This document shows positions 1 to 8,249 of a stretch of DNA of 64,000 nucleotides, piece after piece. The DNA is taken from positions 62,001-126,000 of the forward strand of contig UBZP01000012.1 in the NCBI GenBank assembly GCA_900469965.1. The letters are read 5' to 3'. Every line of letters starts with the position of its first letter. Position 1 is the first letter of the stretch. Position numbers and translations under genes: made by a program. Source of the stretch: Hyphomicrobiales bacterium. Its GTDB lineage: Bacteria; Pseudomonadota; Alphaproteobacteria; Rhizobiales; Rhizobiaceae. The notes under the pieces were generated by a model. It was not told the origin of the DNA. It did no database searches and was given only the letters and a program-made list of their open reading frames with translations.

Positions 1-5
1 TCTCC

Positions 6-1649
6 ATGGCCGCTTCGCAGACGTCCGCAGCCGACTGGTGGCGCGGCGCGGTGATCTACCAGGTCTATCCGCGCTCGTTCCAGGACACCACCGGCGACGG
101 CGTCGGCGACCTGAAGGGAATCAAGCAGCGGCTGGGGCACATCGCGTCCCTCGGCGTCGATGCGATCTGGCTGTCGCCGTTCTTCAAGTCGCCGATGGCG
201 GACATGGGCTATGACGTCTCCGACTATTGCGACGTCGATCCGATGTTCGGCTCGCTCGCCGATTTCGACGACATGCTCGCCGAGGCGCATCGCCTCGGGC
301 TCAAGGTCATCATCGACCAGGTGATCTCGCACACCTCCGACCAGCATCCCTGGTTCAGGGAAAGCCGCTCCAGCCGCGACAACGACAGGGCCGACTGGTA
401 CGTCTGGGCCGAGCCGAAGAAGGACGGAACGGCGCCGAACAACTGGCTTTCGGTGTTCGGCGGGCCGGCCTGGGAGTGGGACGGCGTGCGCCGCCAGTAC
501 TACATGCACAACTTCCTCACCTCGCAGCCGGACCTGAACTTCCATAACCCGGACGTCCGGGCGGCGGTGCTGAAGGCGATGCGCTTCTGGCTCGACCGGG
601 GCGTCGACGGGTTCCGGCTCGACACGGTCAACTACTACTTCCACGACGCCAGGCTCCGGGACAACCCGCCGCACGAACCGGACAGCGACGAGGCCGGGCT
701 CGACGCCCCGGACGTCAACCCCTACGGCATGCAGTCGCACCGCCACGACAAGACGCAGCCGGAAAACGTCGGCTTCCTGAAAGAGGTGCGTGCGCTGCTC
801 GACGGCTACGAGGGGCGGACCACGGTCGGCGAGGTCGGCGACGGGGCGCGGTCGCTGAAGACGGTGGCGGAGTATACGAGCGGCGGCGACAAGCTGCACA
901 TGTGCTACACCTTCGACCTGCTGGGGCCGGATTTCTCCGCGCCCTATATCCGCAAGTGCGTCGAGGGCTTCCAGAAGGCGGTGACGGACGGCTGGGTCTG
1001 CTGGGCCTTCTCCAACCACGACGTCGTCCGCCACGTCAGCCGCTTCATCGCCGCACCGGAGGAGCGCGAGCGGGTGGCGCGGCTGGCGATGACGCTGCTT
1101 GCGACGCTGCGCGGCACGATCTGCCTCTACCAGGGCGAGGAACTGGGCCTGCCCGAGGCGGAGCTCGCCTTCGAGGACCTGCGCGACCCCTACGGCATCC
1201 GCTTCTGGCCGGCCTTCAAGGGGCGCGACGGCTGCCGCACCCCGATGCCCTGGAGCGCGGAAGAGGCGCATGCCGGCTTCAGTTCCGGCCGGCCGTGGCT
1301 GCCGGTCCCGGAGGAGCACGCGCGGCTTGCCGTCGACGCGCAGGCGAAGGTCGCGGGCTCGGTGCTGAACCACTATCGCGACACGCTCGCCTTCCGGCGG
1401 GCGCATGCGGCGCTGCTGGACGGCGATATGGTCTTCGTGAAGTCCAACCAGGACATCCTGGCGTTCACGCGCGAGAAGGGGGCGGAAAAGCTTCTGTTCG
1501 TGTTCAACCTGACGCGGGAGAAGGCGGAGTTCTCGCCGCCGTCTTCGATGAAGCTCGGCGACAGCGTCGCCGTGCCCGGCTTCGGCGGCCGGCTGGTGGA
1601 CGGTTCGATCGCGCTCGCACCGCTGGACATGGCCTGCGTGCGGCTCTGA
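6..1649 (+). CDS. aglA: Alpha-glucosidase, glycoside hydrolase family 13
   Basis: This 547-residue protein hydrolyses alpha-glucosidic bonds of short sugars such as sucrose, maltose or trehalose in the cytoplasm. It opens with WWRGAVIYQVYPRSF, the usual start of GH13 oligosaccharide hydrolases. The family catalytic residues are visible: the nucleophile Asp206 in GFRLD, the acid/base Glu276 in VGEVG, and the stabilising Asp339 in SNHD. Length matches rhizobial AglA, where the gene normally ends an alpha-glucoside ABC transporter operon (known for the family; upstream genes lie outside the window). Substrate is inferred from family only. The gene is complete, with its ATG at base 6, so its ribosome binding site is not visible. 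Confidence 0.88.
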   Translation: MAASQTSAADWWRGAVIYQVYPRSFQDTTGDGVGDLKGIKQRLGHIASLGVDAIWLSPFFKSPMADMGYDVSDYCDVDPMFGSLADFDDMLAEAHRLGLKVIIDQVISHTSDQHPWFRESRSSRDNDRADWYVWAEPKKDGTAPNNWLSVFGGPAWEWDGVRRQYYMHNFLTSQPDLNFHNPDVRAAVLKAMRFWLDRGVDGFRLDTVNYYFHDARLRDNPPHEPDSDEAGLDAPDVNPYGMQSHRHDKTQPENVGFLKEVRALLDGYEGRTTVGEVGDGARSLKTVAEYTSGGDKLHMCYTFDLLGPDFSAPYIRKCVEGFQKAVTDGWVCWAFSNHDVVRHVSRFIAAPEERERVARLAMTLLATLRGTICLYQGEELGLPEAELAFEDLRDPYGIRFWPAFKGRDGCRTPMPWSAEEAHAGFSSGRPWLPVPEEHARLAVDAQAKVAGSVLNHYRDTLAFRRAHAALLDGDMVFVKSNQDILAFTREKGAEKLLFVFNLTREKAEFSPPSSMKLGDSVAVPGFGGRLVDGSIALAPLDMACVRL

Positions 1650-1653
1650 GGGG

Positions 1654-1908
1654 TCACTTCAGCAGTTTGTCATAGTCGGCGTGACTGCCGATCCAGAACC
1701 ACACGAGATCGTCGCCGTCGGCCACCGCAATGGCGCGCCATGAGCGGCCGACGCGCACGGACCAGAAGCGCCCCACCTGCTTCAGATGCAGCGAGGGATG
1801 GTGCGGATCGGACTTGAGGAGCGTGAAGTTCTGATCGGCAAGTCTTCGCACGTGTTCGGGCAAGGCGTCATAGGAACGCCAGAACCTGGCGCTCGCATGA
1901 TGCCTCAA
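1654..1908 (-). CDS. RelE/ParE-family toxin
   Basis: An 84-residue protein with the compact RelE/ParE toxin pattern: an N-terminal ARFWRSYDALP helix, a central hydrophobic helix, then strands ending in VGRSWRAIAVADGDDLVWFW and a conserved IGSHADYDKLL tail. Members of this fold are mRNA interferases or gyrase poisons; which applies here cannot be told. No ATG exists in frame. The only sensible start is a TTG that overlaps the stop of the upstream antitoxin gene as TTGA, so translation is probably coupled and kept low. It ends only a few bases from the converging alpha-glucosidase stop. Confidence 0.75.
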   Translation of the reverse strand: MRHHASARFWRSYDALPEHVRRLADQNFTLLKSDPHHPSLHLKQVGRFWSVRVGRSWRAIAVADGDDLVWFWIGSHADYDKLLK

Positions 1909-2108
1909 AGCGCCTTGGTCCTGCCGGCGCGATGCTGGGCCAAAGCCTCGTCGGCAAGCTCCGACAGTTTCCCGCTCGTCCGGGCGTCGCGGTCGAACGC
2001 TTCATCCCACCGTTTCGCCTGCAACCGTTCGAACCAACGGGAAAAGGCGGCGAAGTCGTCGCTGTCGAGCGACGCGACGCTTTCCTCGATCTTCTGAAGC
2101 TTCGACAT
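1905..2108 (-). CDS. Probable antitoxin of the RelE/ParE pair
   Basis: A 67-residue, charged, helix-rich protein starting MSKLQKIEESVASLDSDDF. Its small size, acidic N-terminal half and position directly upstream of a RelE/ParE-type toxin with a 4-base stop/start overlap make it the likely cognate antitoxin. The N-terminal stretch resembles small addiction-module antidotes that pair with plasmid-stabilisation toxins, but I see no clear DNA-binding motif. A longer reading frame to base 2198 exists, but it would overlap the adenine deaminase 3' end; the ATG at 2108 is preferred. The family assignment is inferred from context. Confidence 0.65.
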   Translation of the reverse strand: MSKLQKIEESVASLDSDDFAAFSRWFERLQAKRWDEAFDRDARTSGKLSELADEALAQHRAGRTKAL

Positions 2109-2145
2109 CGGCAGATTTCCGATCAAATTCGATCTCCGGCGGACG

Positions 2146-3876
2146 TTAGGCGCTTTCCATGCCGTTGCCAAGCGCGGGCGCTCGCCCGACCAGTTCAAAC
2201 CGGTCGACGTCGACCATGCCGCGGTCGGAGATCTTCAGGTGCGGGATGACCGGCAGGGGCAGGAAGGCGAGTTGCAGGAACGGCTCCTCCAGCGTCGCCC
2301 CCAGCGCGAAAGCGGCCTGGCGCAGGTGATGCAGCGTGTCGCGGACCACCTCGAAGGGCTCCAGGCTCATCAGGCCGGCGACGGGGAGCGCGATCTCGCC
2401 GGTGACTTTGCCGTCCTCGACGACGACGAAGCCGCCGCGGATATCGCCCAGCCGGTTGGCCGCGAGCGCCATGTCGTCCTCGCCGACGCCGACGACGCAG
2501 ATGTTGTGGCTGTCATGGCCGACGGTGGAGGCGATCGCGCCCTTCCTCAGCCCGAAGCCCTGCACGAAGCCGTTGGCGTGATTGCCGTTCTTGCCGTGGC
2601 GCTCGATGACGGCGACGCGGATGATGTCGCGGGAGAGGTCGACGGTCGTCTGGTTGCCGCTGGTCGGCAACCGGTAGCGGCGATGCTCGGTGATGATCTT
2701 GCCCGGCATGACGCCGATCACCGGCGTCTCGTGCTCGGTGGCGGGGACGGCGAAATGCGCGGCACGAACCGGCCGTGCCCTGACGCTGTCGAGACCGACG
2801 GGAGCGACCGGTTTGCGGGCTGCGAACAGGGCGTCGGTGACGCGGCGGCCGGCGGCGAAGACCATCTCGGCGCGGCAGTCCTCCAGCGTGTCGATGACGA
2901 CGAGGTCGGCGCGCCAGCCGGGAGCGACGAGGCCGCGGTCGCTTAACCCAAAGGCCTTCGCCGCCGAGATCGAGGCGGCGCGGTAGACGGCGAGCGGCGC
3001 GCGGCCATGGGCGATCGCGGTACGGATCATGTGGTCGAGATGGCCCTGCTCGGCGATGTCGAGCGGGTTGCGGTCGTCGGTGCAGAGCGCGATGAAGGGC
3101 GACAACCGCTCGGTGAAGAGCGGCATCAGCGCCAAGAGGTCCTTCGACACCGAGCCTTCGCGGATCAGGATGTGCATGCCCTTCCTGATCTTCTCCAGCG
3201 CCTCCTCCGCGGTCGTGCATTCGTGGTCGGTGCGGATGCCGGCCGCGAGGTAGCCGTTGAGGTCGCGGCCGGACAGCAGCGGCGCATGGCCGTCGATATG
3301 GCCGCCCTGGAAGGCTTCGAGCTTGGCCATGCATCCGGGATCCTTGTGGATCACGCCGGGGAAGTTCATGAACTCGGCAAGCCCGATCACCTTGGGATGG
3401 GTGCGGAAGGGCAGGAGCTTTTCCACCGGCAGGTCGGCGCCCGAGGTCTCCAGATGCGTCGCCGGCACGCAGCTCGAGAGTTGCACGCGGATATCCATGA
3501 CCGTCTGGTCGGCGGAATCGAGGAAGAAGCGGATGCCGTCCTCGCCGAGCACGTTGGCGATCTCGTGCGGATCGCAGATCGCCGTCGTCACGCCATGGGG
3601 CAGCACGCAGCGGTCGAACTCGTGCGGGGTGACGAGCGAGCTCTCGATATGCAGGTGGGTGTCGATGAAGCCGGGGACGACGATGCGGCCGGAAACGTCG
3701 ATCTCCTCGCGCCCCTCATAGGCCTCGCAGGTGCCGACGATCCGATCGCCGCAGATGGCGATGTCGGAGGCCACCAGTTCGCCGGTGACGAGGTCGAGGA
3801 AGTGGCCACCCCTGAGCACGATGTCGGCGGGCATGCGGCCGGTACCCTGGTCGATGCGGCGTTCCAAGTCGGTCAT
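2146..3876 (-). CDS. ade: Adenine deaminase
   Basis: A 576-residue amidohydrolase that converts adenine to hypoxanthine and ammonia in purine salvage. The metal-binding signature [11 protein letters not shown] is present at residues 69-79, followed by [19 protein letters not shown], typical of Ade. The C-terminal domain contains [16 protein letters not shown], another Ade hallmark. Length fits the bacterial family (about 570-590). The ATG is preceded by GGGAGATCGCC, a good ribosome binding site. It is transcribed alone, with the TA pair downstream on the same strand. No purine riboswitch is visible upstream. Confidence 0.93.
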   Translation of the reverse strand: MTDLERRIDQGTGRMPADIVLRGGHFLDLVTGELVASDIAICGDRIVGTCEAYEGREEIDVSGRIVVPGFIDTHLHIESSLVTPHEFDRCVLPHGVTTAICDPHEIANVLGEDGIRFFLDSADQTVMDIRVQLSSCVPATHLETSGADLPVEKLLPFRTHPKVIGLAEFMNFPGVIHKDPGCMAKLEAFQGGHIDGHAPLLSGRDLNGYLAAGIRTDHECTTAEEALEKIRKGMHILIREGSVSKDLLALMPLFTERLSPFIALCTDDRNPLDIAEQGHLDHMIRTAIAHGRAPLAVYRAASISAAKAFGLSDRGLVAPGWRADLVVIDTLEDCRAEMVFAAGRRVTDALFAARKPVAPVGLDSVRARPVRAAHFAVPATEHETPVIGVMPGKIITEHRRYRLPTSGNQTTVDLSRDIIRVAVIERHGKNGNHANGFVQGFGLRKGAIASTVGHDSHNICVVGVGEDDMALAANRLGDIRGGFVVVEDGKVTGEIALPVAGLMSLEPFEVVRDTLHHLRQAAFALGATLEEPFLQLAFLPLPVIPHLKISDRGMVDVDRFELVGRAPALGNGMESA

Positions 3877-3954
3877 GGCGATCTCCCGATTCCGTTGTCG
3901 CCCACAGTCTAACCGCGCCCGGCCGTGGCGCGGAAGACGGCGGCGACGACAATC

Positions 3955-4824
3955 TCACGCCGGCAGTTCCACCGAAAAGCCGTAGGCGGCGCTCTCGCCC
4001 GGCGCCAGGGCCACGGTGAACGGCCGTTCGGTGAGCTCCGCCGTGCCGCCGGCATGGGCGGCCATGCCGTGCCAGGGCTCGATGCACAGGAACGGGGCGC
4101 CCGGCTTCTGCCACAGGGCGAGATTGGGAAGGTTCTCGAAGCGGAACGTCAGGCTCGGGCCGTCGGGCGGGCCGTATGTCAGCCCGCTGCCCGCCCCGTC
4201 CGGGAAGATCATCGCATCGGCGTCGAACAGGTCGTGCTCCAGCTCCAAGCGGCCGGCCTGGAAGGGCGAGGGGAGGTGATCGGCGGCCAGCAGCCCGTCG
4301 TGCAGCCGGCTCAGCGGCGGTTCGGCGCCGTTGTCGAGGACGACGACATGGGGCTTGCCCTCGCCGCCCGGCAGCGGCCAGCGGAAGGCGGGGTGGAAGC
4401 CGATGCCATAGGGCATCGGATCGGCGCCCTCGTTCCTTACCGTGGCGGTGACGGAAAGCCGGTGGCCGTCCAGCCGGTGCTCCAGCGCCAGCCGGAAGTC
4501 GAAGGGATAGACGGCGCGGGTCTCGGCGTCGGCCGCCAGCTCGTGCCGGCAGAAGCCCGTGCCGGACGCCGACAGGGCGAAAGTGCTGCGCCGTGCGAAA
4601 CCGTGCTGCTTCATCGGATAGGGTTTGCCGCCGATCGAGAGCGTGTCGCCCGGCGCCTTGCCGACGATCGGAAAGAGAACGGGCGAGCGGCCGGACCAGA
4701 AGGCGGCGTCGCCGTTCCACAGCCACGCGCGGCCGTCCCGGCTCGTCAACGACTGCATTTCGGCGCCGAGAGAGGACACTTCGACGGTGAGGGCTTCGCT
4801 TTCGATGCGGGTGAGGGTGGACAT
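3955..4824 (-). CDS. Aldose 1-epimerase family protein
   Basis: A 289-residue beta-sandwich protein of the galactose mutarotase superfamily, closer to the LacX/YeaD-like branch than to GalM. Visible family features are LTVEVSSLGAEMQSL at the start, a WLWNGD motif, FPIVGK, the MKQHGFARRSTF segment with a conserved His, and GIGFHPAFRWPL. These proteins bind sugars or hexose 6-phosphates and interconvert anomers; the substrate here is unknown. It stands alone between adenine deaminase and an ArsR operon reading the other way. Confidence 0.82.
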   Translation of the reverse strand: MSTLTRIESEALTVEVSSLGAEMQSLTSRDGRAWLWNGDAAFWSGRSPVLFPIVGKAPGDTLSIGGKPYPMKQHGFARRSTFALSASGTGFCRHELAADAETRAVYPFDFRLALEHRLDGHRLSVTATVRNEGADPMPYGIGFHPAFRWPLPGGEGKPHVVVLDNGAEPPLSRLHDGLLAADHLPSPFQAGRLELEHDLFDADAMIFPDGAGSGLTYGPPDGPSLTFRFENLPNLALWQKPGAPFLCIEPWHGMAAHAGGTAELTERPFTVALAPGESAAYGFSVELPA

Positions 4825-4936
4825 GGTCGCTCCTGATGCATGATGCGGCGATACGCGCGACGCAGCATAGACGCTTCTCCCGGATTTTTCGTGGGCAGTC
4901 GGGGCGGCGGGGCGATTTTCGATGACTCACGCGTCA

Positions 4937-4965
4937 CTTGACATATCCATAACCGAAGAGTTATT
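4937..4965 (+). promoter_or_regulatory. Promoter and probable self-operator of the ArsR/SRPBCC operon
   Basis: CTTGAC at 4937-4942 and GTTATT at 4960-4965 are separated by 17 bases, matching the rhizobial consensus in the -35 box. A dyad ATAAC-N6-GTTAT (4949-4964) covers the spacer and -10, and a second, wider pair CCATAACC/GGTTATGG (4947-4954 and 4986-4993) reaches the start codon. Placement is typical of ArsR-type autorepression (inference). Confidence 0.55.
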
Positions 4966-4989
4966 GAATAAACCAATAGCCATCGGGTT

Positions 4990-5322
4990 ATGGATTTCAT
5001 GGGCGAAGCGCAGGACATTCTCTTTGCCGCACTGGCGGATCCGACGCGTCGGGCGCTCTTCGAGCGGCTGTGCCGCCGGGGCGAGCAGACCGTCGGCGCC
5101 CTGACGGCCGAGGCCGGCGTCTCGCAGCCGGCGGTATCGAAGCACCTGGGCGTGCTGAAGCGCGCGGGCCTCGTGCGCGACCGGCACGAAGGTCGCCAGA
5201 CGCACTACAGCGCCCGGCTCGAAGCGCTCTCCCCGCTGGTGGACTGGACGAAACAGATGGCCGGCTTCTGGGAAAGCCGGTTCGACGATCTCGAAGACCT
5301 GCTCAAGAGGATGGATCAATGA
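4990..5322 (+). CDS. ArsR-family transcriptional regulator
   Basis: A 110-residue winged-helix repressor. The family pattern is clear: ILFAALADPTRRALFERLC, then the recognition helix region VSQPAVSKHLGVLKRAGLV and the wing DRHEGRQTHYSA. No cysteine metal-binding pair is seen in the recognition helix, so it is likely one of the non-metal ArsR proteins that pair with SRPBCC partners. Its stop codon overlaps the ATG of the next gene (ATGA). The ATG at 4990 is kept, although a second ATG at 4999 is possible and the ribosome binding site is weak. It probably represses its own operon through the dyad just upstream. Confidence 0.85.
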   Translation: MDFMGEAQDILFAALADPTRRALFERLCRRGEQTVGALTAEAGVSQPAVSKHLGVLKRAGLVRDRHEGRQTHYSARLEALSPLVDWTKQMAGFWESRFDDLEDLLKRMDQ

Positions 5323-5729
5323 CTGCAGCCGCCGAACAAACGCTCTCCGTCGTCGTCGAACGGGAGCTGCCGCATCCGCCGGAGAAGATCTGGCGTGCGC
5401 TGACGCAACCGCAACTCATCGAGGAATGGCTGATGAAGAACGCGTTCAAGCCCACAGTCGGCCATGCCTTCAGCCTCAGCGCCGACTGGGGCACCGTCGA
5501 ATGCAAGGTGCGCACCGTCGAGCCGAACAGGACGCTGTCCTACAGCTGGGACGCCGCGCCGCTGGAGAGCATCGTCACCTGGACGCTGACGCCGACTGCG
5601 AACGGCACGATGCTGCGCATGGAGCAAACCGGCTTCCGTCACGACCAGCCGATGTTCTACGGCGGCGCCAAGATGGGCTGGCCGAAATTCATCGACAGAC
5701 TGGAAGACGTGCTCGCGCGCCTGGACTGA
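5319..5729 (+). CDS. SRPBCC (AHSA1-like) domain protein
   Basis: A 136-residue START/SRPBCC fold protein. It begins LSVVVERELPHPPEKIWRAL, followed by EEWLM and ends GGAKMGWPKFIDRLEDVL, the usual helix closing the hydrophobic cavity of AHSA1-type proteins. Such proteins bind hydrophobic ligands; the ligand is unknown. It is translationally coupled to the ArsR gene, a common pairing in which the regulator controls the binding protein. Confidence 0.82.
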   Translation: MTAAAEQTLSVVVERELPHPPEKIWRALTQPQLIEEWLMKNAFKPTVGHAFSLSADWGTVECKVRTVEPNRTLSYSWDAAPLESIVTWTLTPTANGTMLRMEQTGFRHDQPMFYGGAKMGWPKFIDRLEDVLARLD

Positions 5730-5869
5730 GGTCTCCGCGACCGGCGGAAACGCCCCACGCGAGCGACAGCCATTGCCGAGCCCGTCCGGGGACGGGCGGC
5801 GGACGGCGCCGCGCACCATGGGGCAGAGGCAATGGAGGGCCGTCCGGCCCGCAATCGAGGGAGACCGAT

Positions 5870-6082
5870 TTGAACCGGAACACGTGGATCAGGCAGCTTC
5901 ACCGCTGGCTTTCGATCGCTTTCACGCTCGCCGTGATCGCCAATATCGCCGCGATGGGCATGGACGAGCCCGTGGTCTGGATAGGTCTGCTGGCGCTGGT
6001 GCCGCTCATCCCGCTGCTGGCGACGGGCCTCTACCTCTTCATCCTGCCCCACGCCGCCAAACGTCGCGACGTCGCCGGGTAG
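5870..6082 (+). CDS. Small two-helix membrane protein
   Basis: A 70-residue protein starting at a TTG preceded by GAGGGAGACC. After a short basic stretch (LNRNTWIRQLHRW) come two hydrophobic segments at roughly residues 14-30 and 36-60, separated by MDEPVV, and a basic tail KRRDVAG. It is an inner-membrane protein of unknown function. The sequence resembles small conserved membrane proteins that often sit beside ArsR/SRPBCC genes, but no function can be given. It may be cotranscribed with the SRPBCC gene 140 bases upstream. Confidence 0.65.
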   Translation: MNRNTWIRQLHRWLSIAFTLAVIANIAAMGMDEPVVWIGLLALVPLIPLLATGLYLFILPHAAKRRDVAG

Positions 6083-6154
6083 GAAGCCGCGGCCGCAGTG
6101 CGCCGCAGCAGAAAGTCCATTGATGGCGGCTGCCAGCCGAAATATGGTTGCGGC

Positions 6155-6565
6155 ATGGCACGCAACCATGCAACCGATCCGATCATCGTCTTCGATGCGC
6201 AGTGCATCCTCTGCTCCGCCAATGCGCAGTTCGTGCTGCGGCACGACCGGGCGCGGCGTTTCCGTCTCGCCTCGATGCAGAACGGGGTCGGGGCTGCCCT
6301 CTACCGGCGTTTCGGCATCGATCCCAGGCGGCCGGAGACGCTGATCATCGTCGATGGCGACAGCATGTTGCGCGACAGCGACGCGGTGCTTGCGATCTAT
6401 GCCGGCCTCGGCTGGCCGTGGAAAGCGCTCGGGGTTCTGCGGCTGGTGCCGCGCCTCGTCCGCGACCCGGTCTATCGCTGGATCGCGCGCAACCGCTACC
6501 GCATCTTCGGACGGCGCGAGGCCTGCTGGGTTCCCCCGGCCGACTATGCCGATCGCGTCCTGTGA
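6155..6565 (+). CDS. DCC-family (DUF393) thiol-disulfide oxidoreductase
   Basis: A 136-residue protein of the DCC family, named after its DxxCxxC motif, here FDAQCILCSANAQFVLRHD near the N-terminus. Members are predicted thioredoxin-like redox proteins without a characterised substrate. The family's LIIVDG segment and the C-terminal tail with the basic YRWIARNRYRIFGRRE element are present. The stop codon overlaps the GTG start of the next gene (GTGA), so the two are made together. The upstream in-frame extension to 6098 lacks a ribosome binding site and is rejected. Confidence 0.8.
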   Translation: MARNHATDPIIVFDAQCILCSANAQFVLRHDRARRFRLASMQNGVGAALYRRFGIDPRRPETLIIVDGDSMLRDSDAVLAIYAGLGWPWKALGVLRLVPRLVRDPVYRWIARNRYRIFGRREACWVPPADYADRVL

Positions 6566-8184
6566 AGACAGTCATCGTTCTCGGCGGTTACGGCGGCTTC
6601 GGCTCGCGGCTGTCGCAACGGCTTGCGGCCGACGGCTGGTCGGTGCTGGTCGCCGGGCGCAACGGTGATGCGGCGGCGGCGCTTGCGGCGCGCCTGCCGA
6701 ACGCCCGGCCGCTCGTGGCCGATCGCAACGCCGACCTGACCCCGCTCCTCGAACAGCATCGACCCATGCTGCTCATCGATGCGGCCGGCCCGTTCCAGGG
6801 CAGCGGCTACCAGGTCGTGCAGGCCTGCATCGCCTGTGGGGTGAACTATATCGATCTCGCCGATGCGCGCGATTTCGTCGGCGGGATCGAGAGCCTGGAC
6901 GCCGCGGCCCGCGAGGGTGGCGTCGTGGTGCTATCGGGCGGCTCGAGCGTGCCGGTGCTCTCCGGTGCCGTCATCGCCGAACTCGGGCGGGACATGGACG
7001 ACGTGCGGCAGGTCAGCATCTCCATCAGCGCCTCCAGCCGGGCTGCCGCCGGGGCCTCGGTGGCGGCAGCCATCCTCAGTTATGTCGGCCGGCCGATTCG
7101 GCTCTGGCGCGGGCGGCGATGGCAACAGGAGACGGGCTGGCACATGCTGCGGCGCGAGCGATACGTCGTCGCGCACCGCCGCCCAATCACGAGGGTCGTC
7201 GCCCTCTCCGACGTTCCGGACCACGACGTCGTTCCGCACATGATCAAGGGCAAGCCGGCCACCGTCTTCCGCGCCGGGCCGGAATTCACGGTGCAGCTTG
7301 CCGCGCTGTGGCTTGCAAGCTGGTTCGTCAGGGCCGGCTGGTTTGGCTCCCTGTCAGGGCTGTCGAAGTGGCTGCAGCCCCTGCAGAAGGTCACGTCCTA
7401 CCTCGGCACCGATCGCTCGGCGATGGCCGTCGAGCTGAAGGGCGTGGCCGGGGGGAAACCGCTGGTCCGGCGGTGGACGCTGATTGCGGAAGACGGAGAC
7501 GGCCCGGAAATTCCGACGATCGCCGCCCAGCTCCTGGCCAATGCGATTGCGGAGGGGCGGCTTGCAACAGGGGCGGGGCACGCGGCGGGGAAGCTGGCGC
7601 TTAAGGCCTTCGATCGGCACCTCGACCGGCTCTCGGCCTTTCGCGAGATCGTGGAAGAGCCCTATGTGCCGCTCTACCACCGAGTCATGCGCACTGCGTT
7701 CGACACGCTGCCGCCCTCCGTCCGCGACATGCATCAGCTGATCGGGGACGCGGGGGCTGCCGGGACCGCGACGGTACGGCGGGGACGGTCGCCCTTGGCC
7801 CGTCTCGTTTGCGCCGTCATGCGGTTTCCCCCCGAGGGTGGCCACAGCCTGCATGTCGCGTTCGAGGAACATCGCGGGAGGGAGCGCTGGACGCGGACGT
7901 TCTCGGGCCGGTCCTTCACCAGCGAACTCAGCCAGTGCGGCGCCCTTCTCTGCGAGCGCTTCGGTCCCATGCGGTTTCACTTCGCTCTTCCGGCCGACCC
8001 CTCGGGACTGCGGATGGCGATGCGCAAATGGTCCATCTTCCGCATCCCGATGCCGCTTGCGCTCGCGCCGCGAAGCGAGGCCAGGGAGTGGGGCGAAGGA
8101 GAGGAATTCTGCTTCGACGTTCCGATCGCGCTGCCCGGAATTGGAGAGATCATCCGCTATTCCGGAAGGCTGCGTCGGCTGTAG
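6562..8184 (+). CDS. Saccharopine-dehydrogenase-like NAD(P)-binding protein with DUF4166 domain
   Basis: A 540-residue two-domain protein. It opens KTVIVLGGYGGFGSRLS, a Rossmann nucleotide-binding loop, and continues as a saccharopine-reductase-like domain to about residue 370 (GVNYIDLADARDFVGG and LSGGSSVPVLSGAV). The last 170 residues are a DUF4166 domain (HQLIGDAGAAGTATV, then RFPPEGG). The natural substrate is unknown; similarity to saccharopine dehydrogenase is structural and does not imply lysine metabolism. The GTG start overlaps the stop of the DCC protein, suggesting a redox role for the pair. Confidence 0.78.
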   Translation: MKTVIVLGGYGGFGSRLSQRLAADGWSVLVAGRNGDAAAALAARLPNARPLVADRNADLTPLLEQHRPMLLIDAAGPFQGSGYQVVQACIACGVNYIDLADARDFVGGIESLDAAAREGGVVVLSGGSSVPVLSGAVIAELGRDMDDVRQVSISISASSRAAAGASVAAAILSYVGRPIRLWRGRRWQQETGWHMLRRERYVVAHRRPITRVVALSDVPDHDVVPHMIKGKPATVFRAGPEFTVQLAALWLASWFVRAGWFGSLSGLSKWLQPLQKVTSYLGTDRSAMAVELKGVAGGKPLVRRWTLIAEDGDGPEIPTIAAQLLANAIAEGRLATGAGHAAGKLALKAFDRHLDRLSAFREIVEEPYVPLYHRVMRTAFDTLPPSVRDMHQLIGDAGAAGTATVRRGRSPLARLVCAVMRFPPEGGHSLHVAFEEHRGRERWTRTFSGRSFTSELSQCGALLCERFGPMRFHFALPADPSGLRMAMRKWSIFRIPMPLALAPRSEAREWGEGEEFCFDVPIALPGIGEIIRYSGRLRRL

Positions 8185-8249
8185 CCGGAGCCGGAAACGA
8201 AAATGGCGACTGGGACGGCCGCCATTGCCGAGATCGGTGCCGGCCGCGC

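Noticed and set aside
6148-6561. N-terminal extension of the saccharopine-dehydrogenase-like protein
   Set aside because: It overlaps the whole DCC gene in another frame; the GTG at 6562 begins exactly at the Rossmann fold and couples to the DCC stop.
8202-8226. AATGGCG/CGCCATT hairpin between two converging genes as a terminator
   Set aside because: Only seven pairs and no T-run on either strand; too weak to call.
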